In this document: in pieces, positions 36,982 to 48,837 of the stretch
Layout: every line of letters begins with the position of its first letter
Numbering within the stretch: position 1 is the stretch's first letter
NCBI GenBank assembly: GCA_000310025.1
Contig: FN649727.1
Location: forward strand, 3,320,516-3,384,515
Direction of reading: 5' to 3'
DNA from: Ectocarpus siliculosus
Taxonomy: Eukaryota; Sar; Phaeophyceae; Ectocarpales; Ectocarpaceae
Length of the DNA stretch: 64,000 nt
Made by a program: the position numbers and the translations under genes
The notes under the pieces: model-generated
What the model was told of the DNA's origin: nothing
The model's input: only the letters and a program-made list of their open reading frames with translations
Databases searched by the model: none

Positions 36982-37766
36982 TATCGTTTTTTTTTGCCTT
37001 GATGTGGGCGTCACTATCATGGCTAAAATTCCCTCTAATTCAACATACTCCATTTCGAAAGTTATGAAGCAAAACGCAAGAACTGGACAAATAGTCTAGT
37101 CTAGATAGTCTAATAATCCCGGATGGACGGAGATGGCGGATCTATCCATGGACGACAAGATGTACTCTGCTACTGTAGCATTGATGCGAGCGTCTCAAAA
37201 CTCGTATAACGTAGAGACATGTGGATGCATGGACGCGCACCTGTGTAAGAGCACGGGTTGCAGTTCTTGGGTGAACTTGGCACCGCGGTCCTCTCGTAAC
37301 GGCGGGGGTCCTCCCAAGTTCCCCACACGCACGAGTGAGTACGTTCGAAGAGTCGCAGTGGGGGATTACATGGATCGACTTGCGATTAAAAGCAGCGGTA
37401 GATTAGCCAGGGTGCCGGGGCTGTCTGGTTTCCGCGCTCCCACCAAGCCCCTCCCGGTTCAACTGCTGTGACATTCTCTGATTCTACTGGAGTGGCTGCG
37501 CGGGCGTCCTGTCCTGTGGAGGTGGCCCGTTGGTGGTTTGGCCCCGTTGGTGACGATCTGACAGTCCCGCCGATCCACCCCGGCAAATGCAACGATGTTT
37601 TTTTACAGTACTGCTGTAACCCTCTGTCGGGGCGGCTGGCGCATATGCCACTGCGCCGGCCAACTTTGCTGTGCACAGCTTGTCGGTGCTTTGCAAGTGC
37701 AGGCCGGCGTGTCTCTCAACCGTCCTCGACTGCTTCCAAGCTTCGATCGTCGAGACGACGAAGATT
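36982..37766. other. Promoter-side spacer of transporter 2
   Basis: No recognisable gene; upstream region of the second transporter. A short TAGTCTAG motif cluster lies near 37093-37110. Confidence 0.45.
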
Positions 37767-40700
37767 ATGGTGGACGATGACCCGGAGTCCTCTGAGACAG
37801 CGCTGCTCTCCGAGGGAGATCGAGGGCGTCAGCAAAGAGATGATGATGCTGCCGCGGCTGTGCGCAGGAAGCTTACCGCCTGCATCTTGCTGTACACAAT
37901 CGGCGCAAGCATGATGACGCAAGTCTACCCCAAGGTGCGCATAGGACTTTGCAGTACCTGCTCTACCTCAGAACGATTGCAGCGCGTGTGCAGCGGTGGT
38001 GGGTCGCCGGTGCAGGCTGCGGGTTTGGGGCGGTGAGAAAAAGTTTTTTGTTTTTTGGTACTTCGCCACTGCTGTAAAAACGTAAAAACATGATATCGTA
38101 GTTGCGTTCTCCCTGCAAATCGCAGGAAGAGCTTTGGTGGTTGGTTACGTACCTACTGCTGTTGCTCTTTGAACTCTATGCCCCACTTGTACCGGTAGGT
38201 ACACGACGCGCGGTGGGTATAATATCTCATGCAGGGGTAAGGGTGAGGGTTGGGGGTTAGGGTGCGACAGAAAACGGTGAGGGCTAACTCGAGAAGCCCG
38301 GTGGCGGCATTCTTCGCTTGAGCCTCCAGAAAATGGTACACACTCGATGGTTCGTCTCGTCTTGGCCAATCAGCTCAATTCCTGGGGTACCGTTTTGTGT
38401 CATCCAACACCCCCGGCATACCGTCTCCTGTCATTTGCCCAAGGAAAAATATCGCCGGGGTAGTGTGCATAGCCTTACTACGCACAGAAATTTCGGTGTT
38501 ATTGCGAATTTCTGACATGCAAGAAAAAGAGCGAACGACGCCTGCTGACTTGGATATTGCAGACAGTGCCATCCCTGGGTGCAAGTGCAAAGCTGTGCCT
38601 TCCCACCAGGGCCATCTCTTGTCTAATAGTCTATCAAATGTCCCCTCGATTTCGAGGGTGCATTTGACAGGGCTTTAAACAACAACTGGCGGGAGGGAGG
38701 TTGAAAAAACGGGGCACGAAAAGGAGCTTTTCAAGATATTCGTCTAGAGGGAAAGCGAGCCCCTCTAACCCAAACCCTACATAGGTTGCCCGGGCCGCCT
38801 ATCATCGGTGGGCTAGGTACTTCTTCTGTGCTTGCCCCTATAAGAGTAGCTCTTTCCACCAAGGGTGGGCAGATGCTGCGCGACTTCGCTGTTGAACCCG
38901 CGGCAAATAGTCGTCCCGCGATTCGACCTGTCATTGCCCTCATACTCTTTCACTCTACAAAGCATCCATACTAGACTGGAGTTGTCCCCCATGTACCGCG
39001 GCACCCTCCTTGTGGAATACTACAAAGGAGGAGGCAACCATGCCATTCTTCGTGAGGCAAAGCAGGTGTGAAGAAGATGGGGACAAAAAAATGTCCCTAA
39101 AAGCCGATCTAACCCTTGAGTGGGTTTTACCAACAACAAGAGCGTCCGTCCCCTCGTTATCTCATGGTACTCCTTCATCGTTCTTTTTACACCCGCCTGA
39201 TTTTACGTGCAGATCATCCTGCTTTCGTGTGGAGGAGACGACGGGGAAGCATCCAAGTACAGAGGGGTAAGTGGTCATGTTGCTGTGGTCAGACGCACCG
39301 ACTGGTGCTTGCCTGTTGCACGCCGTATGGACACGTTTGATTGCGTTGGCCGGGTAGGATGGCGCCATGGATGTTGTATCGTCGCACCATTCGAAACACA
39401 CGCTGTGCTGCCCCGCGCAAGATGCTGAAGATATCAGGGCGTGGACGACAAAATAACGTCGTTGACTTTCGGGTGTAGTGGATGCTGGTTCACCGACATT
39501 TTCTAGGTTTACCTCGTTGCAGCGTGGTGGAAGTATCCGCACCTCACACTTCCGCTGTGTAGGACTGCGTCCTATCTTCAGCAGGTTCGGGGATTTACAA
39601 ACATCACGAAGGCTTTAAAATAGTGGGTTGCGTTTCCCCCTTTTGGTCGCGTGGACTGATCTAACGGCTTCCTTTGTCCTCGCCTTGCTCCGTGACGTTC
39701 CGCACCCGCCTTTACGTCCCGTCTCTCTCTTCCTCCCCCCGAAAAAAACAATAAACGACATCAAAACAACAAACGCGAAATTTAACGATGTATAAACCAC
39801 ACACTAAATAGTGGTTGGCCGCTGGGGTAAGCGTCATCCAGCTCATTTTCGTCCCCGCCATCAGCGGATGGAGCGACGTGGTGGGCCGGAAGGCGGTGGT
39901 TTGCTTCGCGCAGGTGCTGCATGCCGGCTCGGTCCTCGCGCTCGCGGCGATGGCGGACTCGTTGGCGTGGGCAACCGTGTGCAGGCTGGCGACGAGCGTG
40001 TGCATCGTGATCCTGCCGGTCAGTCAGGCCATCATGATCGACCTCTCCCCGTGAGTGCTGTTCACGAAGAAGGAAGGACCAACATTCTTGATGTTTTTAG
40101 TGTTTTTTTTTTATCTCTTTCTCTTGCGCTTGCTCCTTGTGCAGGCGTTCTTGGTCTGTGCCGTAACCACCAACGCGGTGTGTTTATTCTGTTTCGTCAG
40201 CCGGGTCGCTTGTCTTTGTCGTCGTTTCCGCCGCACGCCTTTTTATCCCACTCTCGTTTTTTTTTGTTGTAGAAGCAGTCTAGAAAAGCAGGCTCATGTG
40301 GTGCTCCTCACGACACATGCTGCCGAGAATCGTGTTTGCTCGTACAGCGTTGCTCACACGCCTCTCGCCTAACATTACCACGGCAGCGTGTCATATCCCA
40401 CCGTACCAACCGATAACAATGGCCAATTTCCTCCTCTTCCCCCTCCTGCTGCTGCCAAGTAACCCTCGTCCTGCTCCTCCTGCCGCTAAACCTCTCTCTA
40501 CAGCGACAGAGGCAAGGGCGCCACGCACGGCTTGGGCATCGCCTTCGGCGCCTCCGCCCTAGGATTCAGCGCCGGCGACATCATCGGCGGCTCTCTCACC
40601 GAGCACCACCGCGGCGCGGCGTGCCTCGTGAGTGCAGCCTTCTCCGCGGCCTCTCTCCTGTCCCTGGCGCTCTTCGGGTGGAGAGAGACAGCGCCGCCCC

Positions 40701-41465
40701 TGGTCGGGGAGGGGTGGCAACGGTGGCTGTGGTGGCGGGTGGAGGAGCAGGAGAGGATTGACGATGCCGTGGTCGGGATGAATGATGATGACGATGTGGG
40801 AGCTAACAGGGGAATTTGCGGAAGGGACGTTGCTGCTGTGGTGCAGGGCGGTGACGCCGTCGAAGCCACGGCGAGTGTTGACAGTTTCGTCTGGGATGAC
40901 GATGGGAAACAAGGGGCGGGGGGCAGGGGGAGGGCGAGGCGGTCAGGAAGAAAGCAGCTGAACCCACTCTCCGTCCTCAAAGTGTTCTTGGAAAGCAGGT
41001 GCGTCGTGCTCCGTGCGTGCGTCGTCCCACCGCCCTGCCTTTACGTCCGTAGCCTCTTGTTGTGGCGACCGTGCTACACGGCGATGGCGTCATTTTCTTT
41101 GTTGCCAACACACAACGGCAACACTCGGCAACGTTAGCAAGATGAAACCTTTGTGTGAGCGGGAAGCAGTGTAAACCTCGTTCCCCCACCCCGCCTTCTC
41201 TTGACCCTCCAACGCTCGCAAACGTGGTCAACAATCGTCTCCACGTACAGTAGCACAATATTGTTTTCAGTGTAACCTTTCGTGTAGAAACGAATCCACC
41301 CTCGACAGACGGACGTTGGGGAAACGTGGGCCTCTGTGAAAGATTACCTTCGCAAACAAGTTTGATTCGGACCGCGTTCATTCGCTTCCTCACTAGTCAG
41401 CCATCCGGTCGGTTGAAACGGTGTTCTTCCTGTCGCCCTCTGCCCGCCCGCGTGGGTGACGCCCC

Positions 41466-41530
<65 letters not shown>

Positions 41531-44500
41531 CCTCTCCCCCTTTCCCTTATTCACCTCGCCTCGTGCTCTCGGTCCTGACATAACGCAACGCGATCGGAAA
41601 ATATCCCCACCCACCAATAACAGGGCGCTGCTGCGGATCGCTTGCAGCTACTTCCTGTTTGTCCTCTCCCTGAACGTCTTCGCCACTGGCTACAACTACG
41701 TCGACTACCGCTTCGGCTGGACTCCCTCGGAGATCTCCTACTTCTTCGCCACGTACAACATCCTCATGGCCCTCGCCGGGGGGTGGGTCATCCGCTTCAT
41801 CGTCCCCAAGAGGCTTACCGAGGAGAAGGGGGCGCTCTTCGGCATCTCTGTGCAGGTCCGTTTTTTTTGTTTTGTTTACGGAGGGGGGTGTACTCATAGT
41901 CGTGCATGCCGAAGTCGTTCGACCATTGACCTCGCATCCCTAAAACGCCGGGACGGAGCACGCCGGGTTCTCGCCGGACCAGGCTCTCACATCACCAAGC
42001 GCGAACCACCGTGAGGTATTCGGCGAGTCGCATGAAGGGTGCACGCGCGCTTAATTGTTTTTCTCATCACCGTCCAGAAAAGTTGTACCTGAAGGTGTAA
42101 GGTGTAAGGACCGACGTCCGGCATAAATAGGATGAAAAAAAAAAAAACGCTGTTCTGTTTGGTCTTGTGAGGGGGGTATATAGGACGTTTAAGAATAGCC
42201 TCTTTTTTTTGTTCAATAATGAGGCAACTTCACAGAGCGCACTGGACGCTCACTCAACTTGATATGTTGTTTTGTTGAGGAGGCCTGTTCAACGGACGAA
42301 CACAGCGAATGTGCGACCTGTCACAGGAATTGGATGCTTGGTGGGCTGCCGCTGCTGCCTTTTCTTTGTCTTTCATAGCACAGTAAGGAATTAAATAGAT
42401 AATCTGACGGCGCTGCGGCCTCGATAAATAACGCGCTCTTTGCGTCTTCGTTGAAAAGCTTCAGGGCTGCTTCTTTTCGGGGGGGGAGGGAGTTGAGACA
42501 TTTTTTTGTTTGTTGGGCTTTGTTTCGTTCGAACAAGCGCGTACCGGAGAATGCAAGCAGCAGTTGTGGAAAGTTGACTCTTTCCGAGGGAATTGGGAGC
42601 ATCTCTCTCTGGAAAGGGAGCAGGACGACAAGCAGTAGGTGGCTCTACGGCGAAGCTTGAGCTCTATCCCCTATAGACTGAGCTCCGTCCTCTCTTCCTC
42701 TGCCCGCCACGCGTGTCATGTCTCTTCGTCCCGCAGGTCTTCTCTGTCATGGTGTCCGGCCTGTGCTTCCGGGGGTGGATGCTGTACCCCGCTCTCGTCT
42801 TCGGGGCGCTGCAGAACATAACGGAGCCCTGCCTTCAGGCCATCATGGCCACGTTCGTCGGGCCGGAGCTGCAGGGGAGCTTGCAGGTACGATGCTGCTG
42901 TACTACTAATTCCTTGCATACATGTGTGACTGTTTTTTGCGTCCTTGCTTGTGTTTCTCGTCGTCCTTCATAGTGAAAGGTTGTCCATCGAGCGAGGAGT
43001 TCAGACAATCAACGCTGCAGTAAACGCTGCGCAGGGTCTGCGGTGTCCTAGCTTAGGTACGCGTTCGGTCACCAGGTGTATGCATGTCTTGGTGCTGCGA
43101 TTCTCGCATGCACCAGGGCCTCGTACTCCTGGCACTTGCAGCGGGCTCGACGCACGTGCGACGATAACGGCGTCAACCGGCGCCTCCGTCCTGATTGGCT
43201 TGGTGCCCCCCTACCCCCCCCCCTCCCGTGCCATATCTGCGTGTCTGTTCGTCCCCAACGCGCAAATGGCGACAATAACCCGACCAGGGTGCGGTAATGA
43301 GCCTCCGTGTAGTCGGGGAAGGGGTCGCCGCTCCCGTGTTCACGCAGGTGAGCAATTTTTCTGTTTGGTTGTCGTTTCCTGCCACATAGATTCGCTCGAT
43401 TTGTGTTCATGGCTGTGTCGGCCACTTGTTTGGCGTGTCATTTTTGTTAGGTTGTTGGCGTCGCCAACGCTTCTGCTCTTTAGAGACGCTATTATAGTAC
43501 TCATGAGTGTCGCCTTCTACTATGGACATGCCGCGCTTGTTGGCACTTCTTCCTGACATACCAAGAAAACAGACTGGATTTTTTCAAGTCTAGTCTATTG
43601 TGTGCTTTTTGTTGTCCGCTTCCAGGTGAACTCCAGAAGTATCTTGCCGTAGTCCAGGTTTTGGTCACGTATAGGCTAGCTGGTGATATGGACTAAGCAT
43701 AAAGCCCATTTATCATTATGTCCACGCTGGCGCGTACCCCTAGCGATGGCGAGGGGTAAGTAATACCACGGGACCATGTACGGGTATAGCTTTATACACG
43801 TTTCCTGTGGGTGCAAGTTCCTGTCTTGTGCATTCCTTTTTTCCTATGGTTCCTGAAAACAAATTCGGCCTCTGGGTATACACTTCTGGAACAACCGCAG
43901 GTGTTCTCGGCAGGAGCCTCGGTGGGGTTCGAAGAAGCTCCATTTTTCCTCGCGACGGCCATCAGCCTGGTTAGCCTGGCGGTGAGGATCAGAGTCAGAA
44001 AATCTGCGCGGTCGGTGATGTGGAGCGCCACTATGGTAACCCTCCGGAGGTTTGCGATGTGCAGTTTCAGCACCTTCTGTTCCACCAACCAGGGCTGAAA
44101 AAATCGGTGATGGTTCACCAAGCGGTAGTTGATTGGCGCTTCGTGTGACAAGAGAAAAAAAAAAAAAACAGCCGGTCAAGGAATAGTCCATTCATGAAAT
44201 GCTGTGTCGATGCGGTTATTTTTGACCATCTAGGGTATTGGACAGAAGCTGAATACAGTTTTTTGTTGTTGAACCAACCAAATCTATGTACCACCGAACA
44301 AACGACGCACGGCAGCAGCAGCTTTGTTCCGCCAACTGACCCCCCCTTTCCCCGGGCAAAACAACCATCAAGGTCGCATGGTGGCCGCTGCGGAAGTTAG
44401 ACAAGACAAAAAACATCGTTCTTCCCGACCACGACGCATCACCACGGGGCTGGGAACCACCAACACCGGCGCCAACGCGGGCGCCGGCGGCGGGAGATGA

Positions 44501-44822
44501 AGTCCAGCACGCAGCCGAGGGCGGTGTTTTGGCCACAGGTGGCGCCGCTGATGACAACAACGTATCGACGGCGAACGCGGGGGGGTTAGTGAAAGCTGCG
44601 GAGGACAATCCCCAGAACTGTGCCGACGTTGTCTCGGATCTGAGTTTACTGGCAAGAAGCAGGGCGCCGCTGCTGGCCATCAACAGCGACGACCGCGTTG
44701 TTGATGTATCGCCCGGGGATGATGAGTTGCCGGAACGAGAGGAGCAGGACGAGGAGCAGGGCATAGACGGGGCGGGGGTTGACGAAGGGATGGGACAACT
44801 GTTGTTGGCCGTGCCGGCTTGA
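37767..44822 (+). CDS. Major facilitator superfamily transporter 2 (tandem paralogue)
   Basis: Exons 37767-37934, 39213-39266, 39812-40050, 40504-40998, 41624-41855, 42737-42886, a short exon within about 42989-43057, 43901-43981 and 44373-44822 (TGA). Exons 2, 3, 5 and 6 have exactly the lengths of transporter 1 (54, 239, 232 and 150 bases) and the same phases. Motif A is SDVVGRKAVV; exon 6 encodes GALQNITEPCLQAIMATF against VLQYITEPCIQGVMANH in copy 1. The large loop in exon 4 is longer and acidic. The single exon 7 of copy 1 appears split here: one piece holds GVQTINAAVNAAQGL, the next VFSAGASVGFEEAPFFLA, and about seven residues (GVLYGQ in copy 1) are not placed. The last exon begins VAWWPLRKLDK, matching IAWYALRKAG, and has a long acidic tail. 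Substrate unknown. Confidence 0.85.
38233..38262. repeat. Second interstitial telomere-like tract
   Basis: Degenerate G-rich units (GGGGTAAGGGTGAGGG, then GGGGGTTAGGG) in the first intron of transporter 2. Confidence 0.5.
38634..38666. repeat. Intronic hairpin
   Basis: TCAAATGTCCCCTCGA faces TTCGAGGGTGCATTTGA: two arms separated by almost nothing, with one mismatch or bulge per arm. It lies in the first intron of transporter 2. Confidence 0.6.
41468..41522. repeat. (CT)n microsatellite
   Basis: About 27 CT units just upstream of the acceptor of transporter 2 exon 5. It may act as an extended polypyrimidine tract (inference). Confidence 0.95.
41882..41975. repeat. Dispersed repeat, copy B
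   Basis: Matches the block at 17518-17600 (G-tract, TACTCAT, GCATGCC, ACCATTGACC, GGGACGGAG in order). Here it follows the donor of exon 5 of transporter 2. Confidence 0.5.
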
Positions 44823-45772
44823 TCGTAGTTGGAGCTATGCATACCAACAGCCGTTTTGACCGATGTTGTTGTCGACGTAGGTGACGGTGGTTCGACCCTT
44901 GGTCAAATAGATACACCAGTGGTGTCGCTAGCGGCCAACGACATGACGGCGGCACGGCGGTTCTGTTGTGTAACGCACCTGCTTTTTTAAGACGGACTAC
45001 GCAGTGTGCGGGGCTGGAATGAGCGTGGAAGGACTGTGGAGGAAGTGTTGCCACCGGCTTGCCATCAAAACGAGCGCAAATTCTGACGAGGTCACGTGTT
45101 TTTAGCTGCTTGCTGTTTCCTCGGAGGACAATAGCGGCGTGTACAGCATAGAGGTGTTGTGTAACGACAATTTTGCAAGAGGCGTCTACAGGGGAGGAAA
45201 GTGAACATGTACCATTGCAAGGGTTAACGGGGATTGGGGTAGGGATAGAGAATTCTGTTTTGCTGTCTCCTGTTGCCATGTACGTCTGGCGATGAACAGC
45301 CAGAGCCCTCGCTGGTATCTAGACGATTCCGTGCGGGTGATGGTGATACAGACTGTAAATTTTTACCTGGTGTGAAGAAACAAGGACGCTGCTTTTTAAT
45401 GACTTGTCCATTCCGCCACCATCGGAACAACTGAGACCGTTGCGTCCCAAAAAAGGTGAGTGGAGAAGATGCGGAGAACTAATCCTCTCCACTAACCCTT
45501 GAGGATGCAATGGTCGCAGTTCTTCCGATAGTGGCGGGATGGCAGACTTGCCGAGGGCGGAATGCATTCTTTGTGTCTGGCTTAAGTGGTCTTTCTAGCA
45601 TGGAGGCTAACTCACAAGTCGACGGCAATTTTTCCCTGGAGAAAACCGCCCATAGAGCAACCAACCGGAGGAAACAAGAGTCAATCCAGCTTGGCTTTCA
45701 ACGTGTGTTTGTAGTGTCGACTATGACAACAGAGAGCCGGTTTCTTCATGCCTCGGAGTTTCGTCGTCGTCA
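44823..45772. other. Convergent spacer between transporter 2 and the EF-hand gene
   Basis: About 950 bases between two 3' ends. I see no domain-bearing frame. Confidence 0.5.
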
Positions 45773-47882
45773 TCAGCTTTCTTCCGGTGTGTAGATGTCT
45801 TCTGCGTTTCCTCGAGACTCTTTGATGTCGAGTTCCTGCTCCCGCTCCCGCTTCTCCCGCTCCCGCTGCAACTGCTGCAGCCGTTCGTGATCTTCGCTCG
45901 ACCACACTCCCAGAGCCTTGCCCAGGTCCTCCAGCGTAACGTCGGCCGCGAGGTCTATCTTGAGGCCCTTCTCTACCCATTTGAGGAAATCTGGTCTTGA
46001 CAGAGAGACGCTGGCATCGCTGCGTATTCGTTCGTATGCATTCGGAGCGGCAAGCCTTTTGGTTGGCGAGACATCTAGAAAGCGCTGTTTTGTGTGTGAG
46101 TAGTAGCGACTTTCATCAGACGAGCTGGAAGGACGAGGTGGTTGAACCTTTCTTAGGCCACTTCTAGGATGACAGCGCGGAAGCTCACGTCGTAGCATCT
46201 CTGTTCCCATCCACCCGAGCACCTCGATTAGTAATTGTCGTCTAAAACGAATTGACCGTCTGCTAGTGGTGGTGGAAATAGTCCACCTTTTGCGAGAGAG
46301 GTGCAATCGCGGCCGTTGGTCAATCTGGGCAACGTGCACACAAGCATGAACTCTTGTCTACGGAGCTGCGGTTCCGATTTGCACACGCACAGCCATCCCG
46401 CCATTGGAGCCGTCACAACTGTAAGAACGATAGTGACAGTGTCGTTTCAGGATTTTCGTAGACATCCGAATCTACACAAAAAACGACGAGTTTGCGCTCA
46501 GCACAAAACCTGCAGTGGCCCTACCGGAGCTTTGGCACCACGACAAAAGTGTCATTGATTCTATGGCATCTACATGGGTGGCGTATTCCCCGTCCACCTT
46601 TCTCCCCCAGCTTCAGGCATCACACCCACCACGCATACCTCAACACTACGTAGCTTGCGGGGAACAGACAGCAATGATGGGGATACACGAGATGTCACGA
46701 AAGAAAATGAACAAGGCGTTTGTGTTTGCAGTACTTGATGCGCATCTAATGTGCACCCACCTTCCTGCGACCACGTAGGCATCGTCGGCCAGCTTGTCGA
46801 CGCTCTTTTCGTCCATCAAACCGCAGGGTCCAGAGACCTTTCGATGGGCGTGTGTGCGGTGCGTGGTGCAAACAGGACAAATATCGTCAACGGGTCCAAA
46901 CGGGGGGTTGTCTGGGCGAGCATCATTTGTGTACAGCATGTCTACGGCTGGATTGGATTGGGTTAGGGCGCCCTTCGGATCACCTTCGTCTTTGGTGCCG
47001 TTAATGGTGGGTGGTGTTGATCGTCCAACACCGCTTGCAATCCCGAACGGGTGCCGCGGGAGGCGCGACGGAGGTTTCTTCTCCGGTGTCACCTTGCCAT
47101 TTTGTGGTTGTTCGTTTCGACTCATACCTTCGAAAGTGCTCCCACGACGGTCGAGATGCAGATGGCCAACTCGTCGTACGAAACCTCTTGTCGGCCTTCA
47201 AAGTCAAACATGTCGAACATAAACCCCGCCTTTTCTCTGTTGGTTGCGAACGAAGGAGACGTGGAGCACGAAACGAAACGCCGACCCTGTAATACACTTC
47301 AACCGCACATACACTATCGGTCGGCTGCGGCCGAGTTTTAGTGGAGTTTTCGCGTTTACGTTGCACGGACAACCAGCGATATACACCTAGCTTCAGCAAT
47401 GCACCTCGCATATCAGACACTGCCGTGGAAGTTCCTACTTCTAGTATTTTTTTATCACGCGGATGCCGCTATTCTTGTCGACCCGATCAATGGAGACAGA
47501 GCGTGTTCATGGAAAAAGAACGACTTTAGAAATGAACCCTGATCCCCGGGGAGGCTTTTGAAGAAATGCACCAGTCGAGCCTCCGACCTTCCGAGCGACA
47601 GGGACCAAAATGGGCATGGAAATAGCTCGGGTTCTTACAATTCTTACACAAAAAAACTGGGCAGCTGTAAATTGTAGATACACCACACCTAGACAAGCCA
47701 TGGCACTGGAGAGCAACGGCGGCAAACAGTTCCAGAGGGTAGAGCATCTCCTGCTCGTGTTCTACGTAGATTTCCCAGAGGTCACCCGTCACTCCTCGCG
47801 CGAGTGGCAACGCCGAGCTGATGAGATCTCGCAGCGACACCCGGTCTATGCCGAATTCGTACCCATCGTCCTGCCGTGTCAT
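45773..47882 (-). CDS. Small EF-hand calcium-binding protein
   Basis: Exons in coding order 47689-47882, 47128-47236, 46761-46837 and 45773-46019, phases consistent, about 208 residues from MTRQDDGYEF to TPEES. The order of parts is typical of neuronal-calcium-sensor or calcineurin-B-like proteins: a helical N-terminus (LWEIYVEHEQEMLYPLELF), then LQCHGLSREKAGFMFDMFDF across an intron with an EF-loop DFEGRQEVSYDE, then STVVGALSK and SVDKLADDAYVV, then a degenerate loop (SDASVSLSRPDFLKWV) and an acidic coiled tail (QREREKREREQELD). Loop 1 keeps acidic residues at positions 1, 3 and 12; the last loop lacks the first aspartate, so it probably binds calcium weakly or not at all. It is transcribed away from the gene at 48838. 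The exact start is the first ATG in frame; an upstream exon cannot be excluded. Confidence 0.78.
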
Positions 47883-48837
47883 GCCATTGTCATCCGTAGC
47901 GTTATGTTGTCTTCTTCATTGTATCCCATTTCATCAACCGTCGCTCGCAGTCTACCGTAGTCTACCCGACGAGGTTATATCCGATCCGAATTCACGCTGC
48001 AGGGTTCAGTCGTCCTTCCTTTCCTCAAGTATACTCACGAACAAAGCGCAACAACTACATTGTACAGTACTATGCAGGCATTCGACCAGAGATCATCTGC
48101 ATCTGTAATCAATCATCAATTTATCGTCACCGGCTAGACTAATCCATTATGTTTGATGTGATACTGACCACAAGAAGAACGGACCATGCGTAATTCGCAC
48201 GACATCGAAGCTCGTACATCCCACTGCACTGAAGTGTTGTCGAACATAATGTTCACGAACAGAGTTCATCACTGTGCACAAATCGCTGTTTTCTTGCCTT
48301 CTTGTAGGCACGGCGTGTTATCCACTTTGTGAACAGCTTGGCTGTGTCAACAGATTGCACGCTGCTTTGCTCCTTACCCGGAATCGATCGTGGAGAATCT
48401 TGACGTGCTGTAGGTCCCACGAGGCCACAGCAAGAGGCGCGGCCTGGAAGGAACTATGGATGGTTGCCTGCTTTCTTGACCAAGCTGACCCCATAATTGT
48501 ACCAGACCACCTGGTGCGACGTAACAGGCTACAACAGAAGGTGCTGCAAAAAGGCGGCGAAAGATCTGTGTCTTGTGCACATGTATGTATGTGTCATATG
48601 TGCACGTGTTTCTCCAAACTCGCCGCAAATAAATACGAAACCGTCGCGACCTTTTTTTTTTTGCATACTGTACGCAAATGAACCGACAAACCGACGACCT
48701 CGACTTTTTTTTTTTTGGAAAGACCGACCACATTACTCCTGGAATGAGGCTCATCAAACTAGCCAAGGATTTCTGTTTGGACTTGTCGGGGGCACGTAAT
48801 TAGGCCTTTATTCTGATGTGTATAATATGTCCGGCTC
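47883..48837. other. Divergent promoter region
   Basis: About 950 bases separate the EF-hand gene (minus) from the unknown gene (plus). No clear gene. Contains two T-runs near 48649 and 48706. Confidence 0.45.

Noticed and set aside
38731..39004. Short minus-strand frames in the first intron of transporter 2 that could be a retroelement fragment
   Set aside because: No protease, reverse transcriptase, integrase or zinc-knuckle motif visible; no LTR pair.
48274..48681. 135-codon plus-strand frame between the EF-hand and unknown genes
   Set aside because: Cys-rich but with no pattern, no domain and no splice context.
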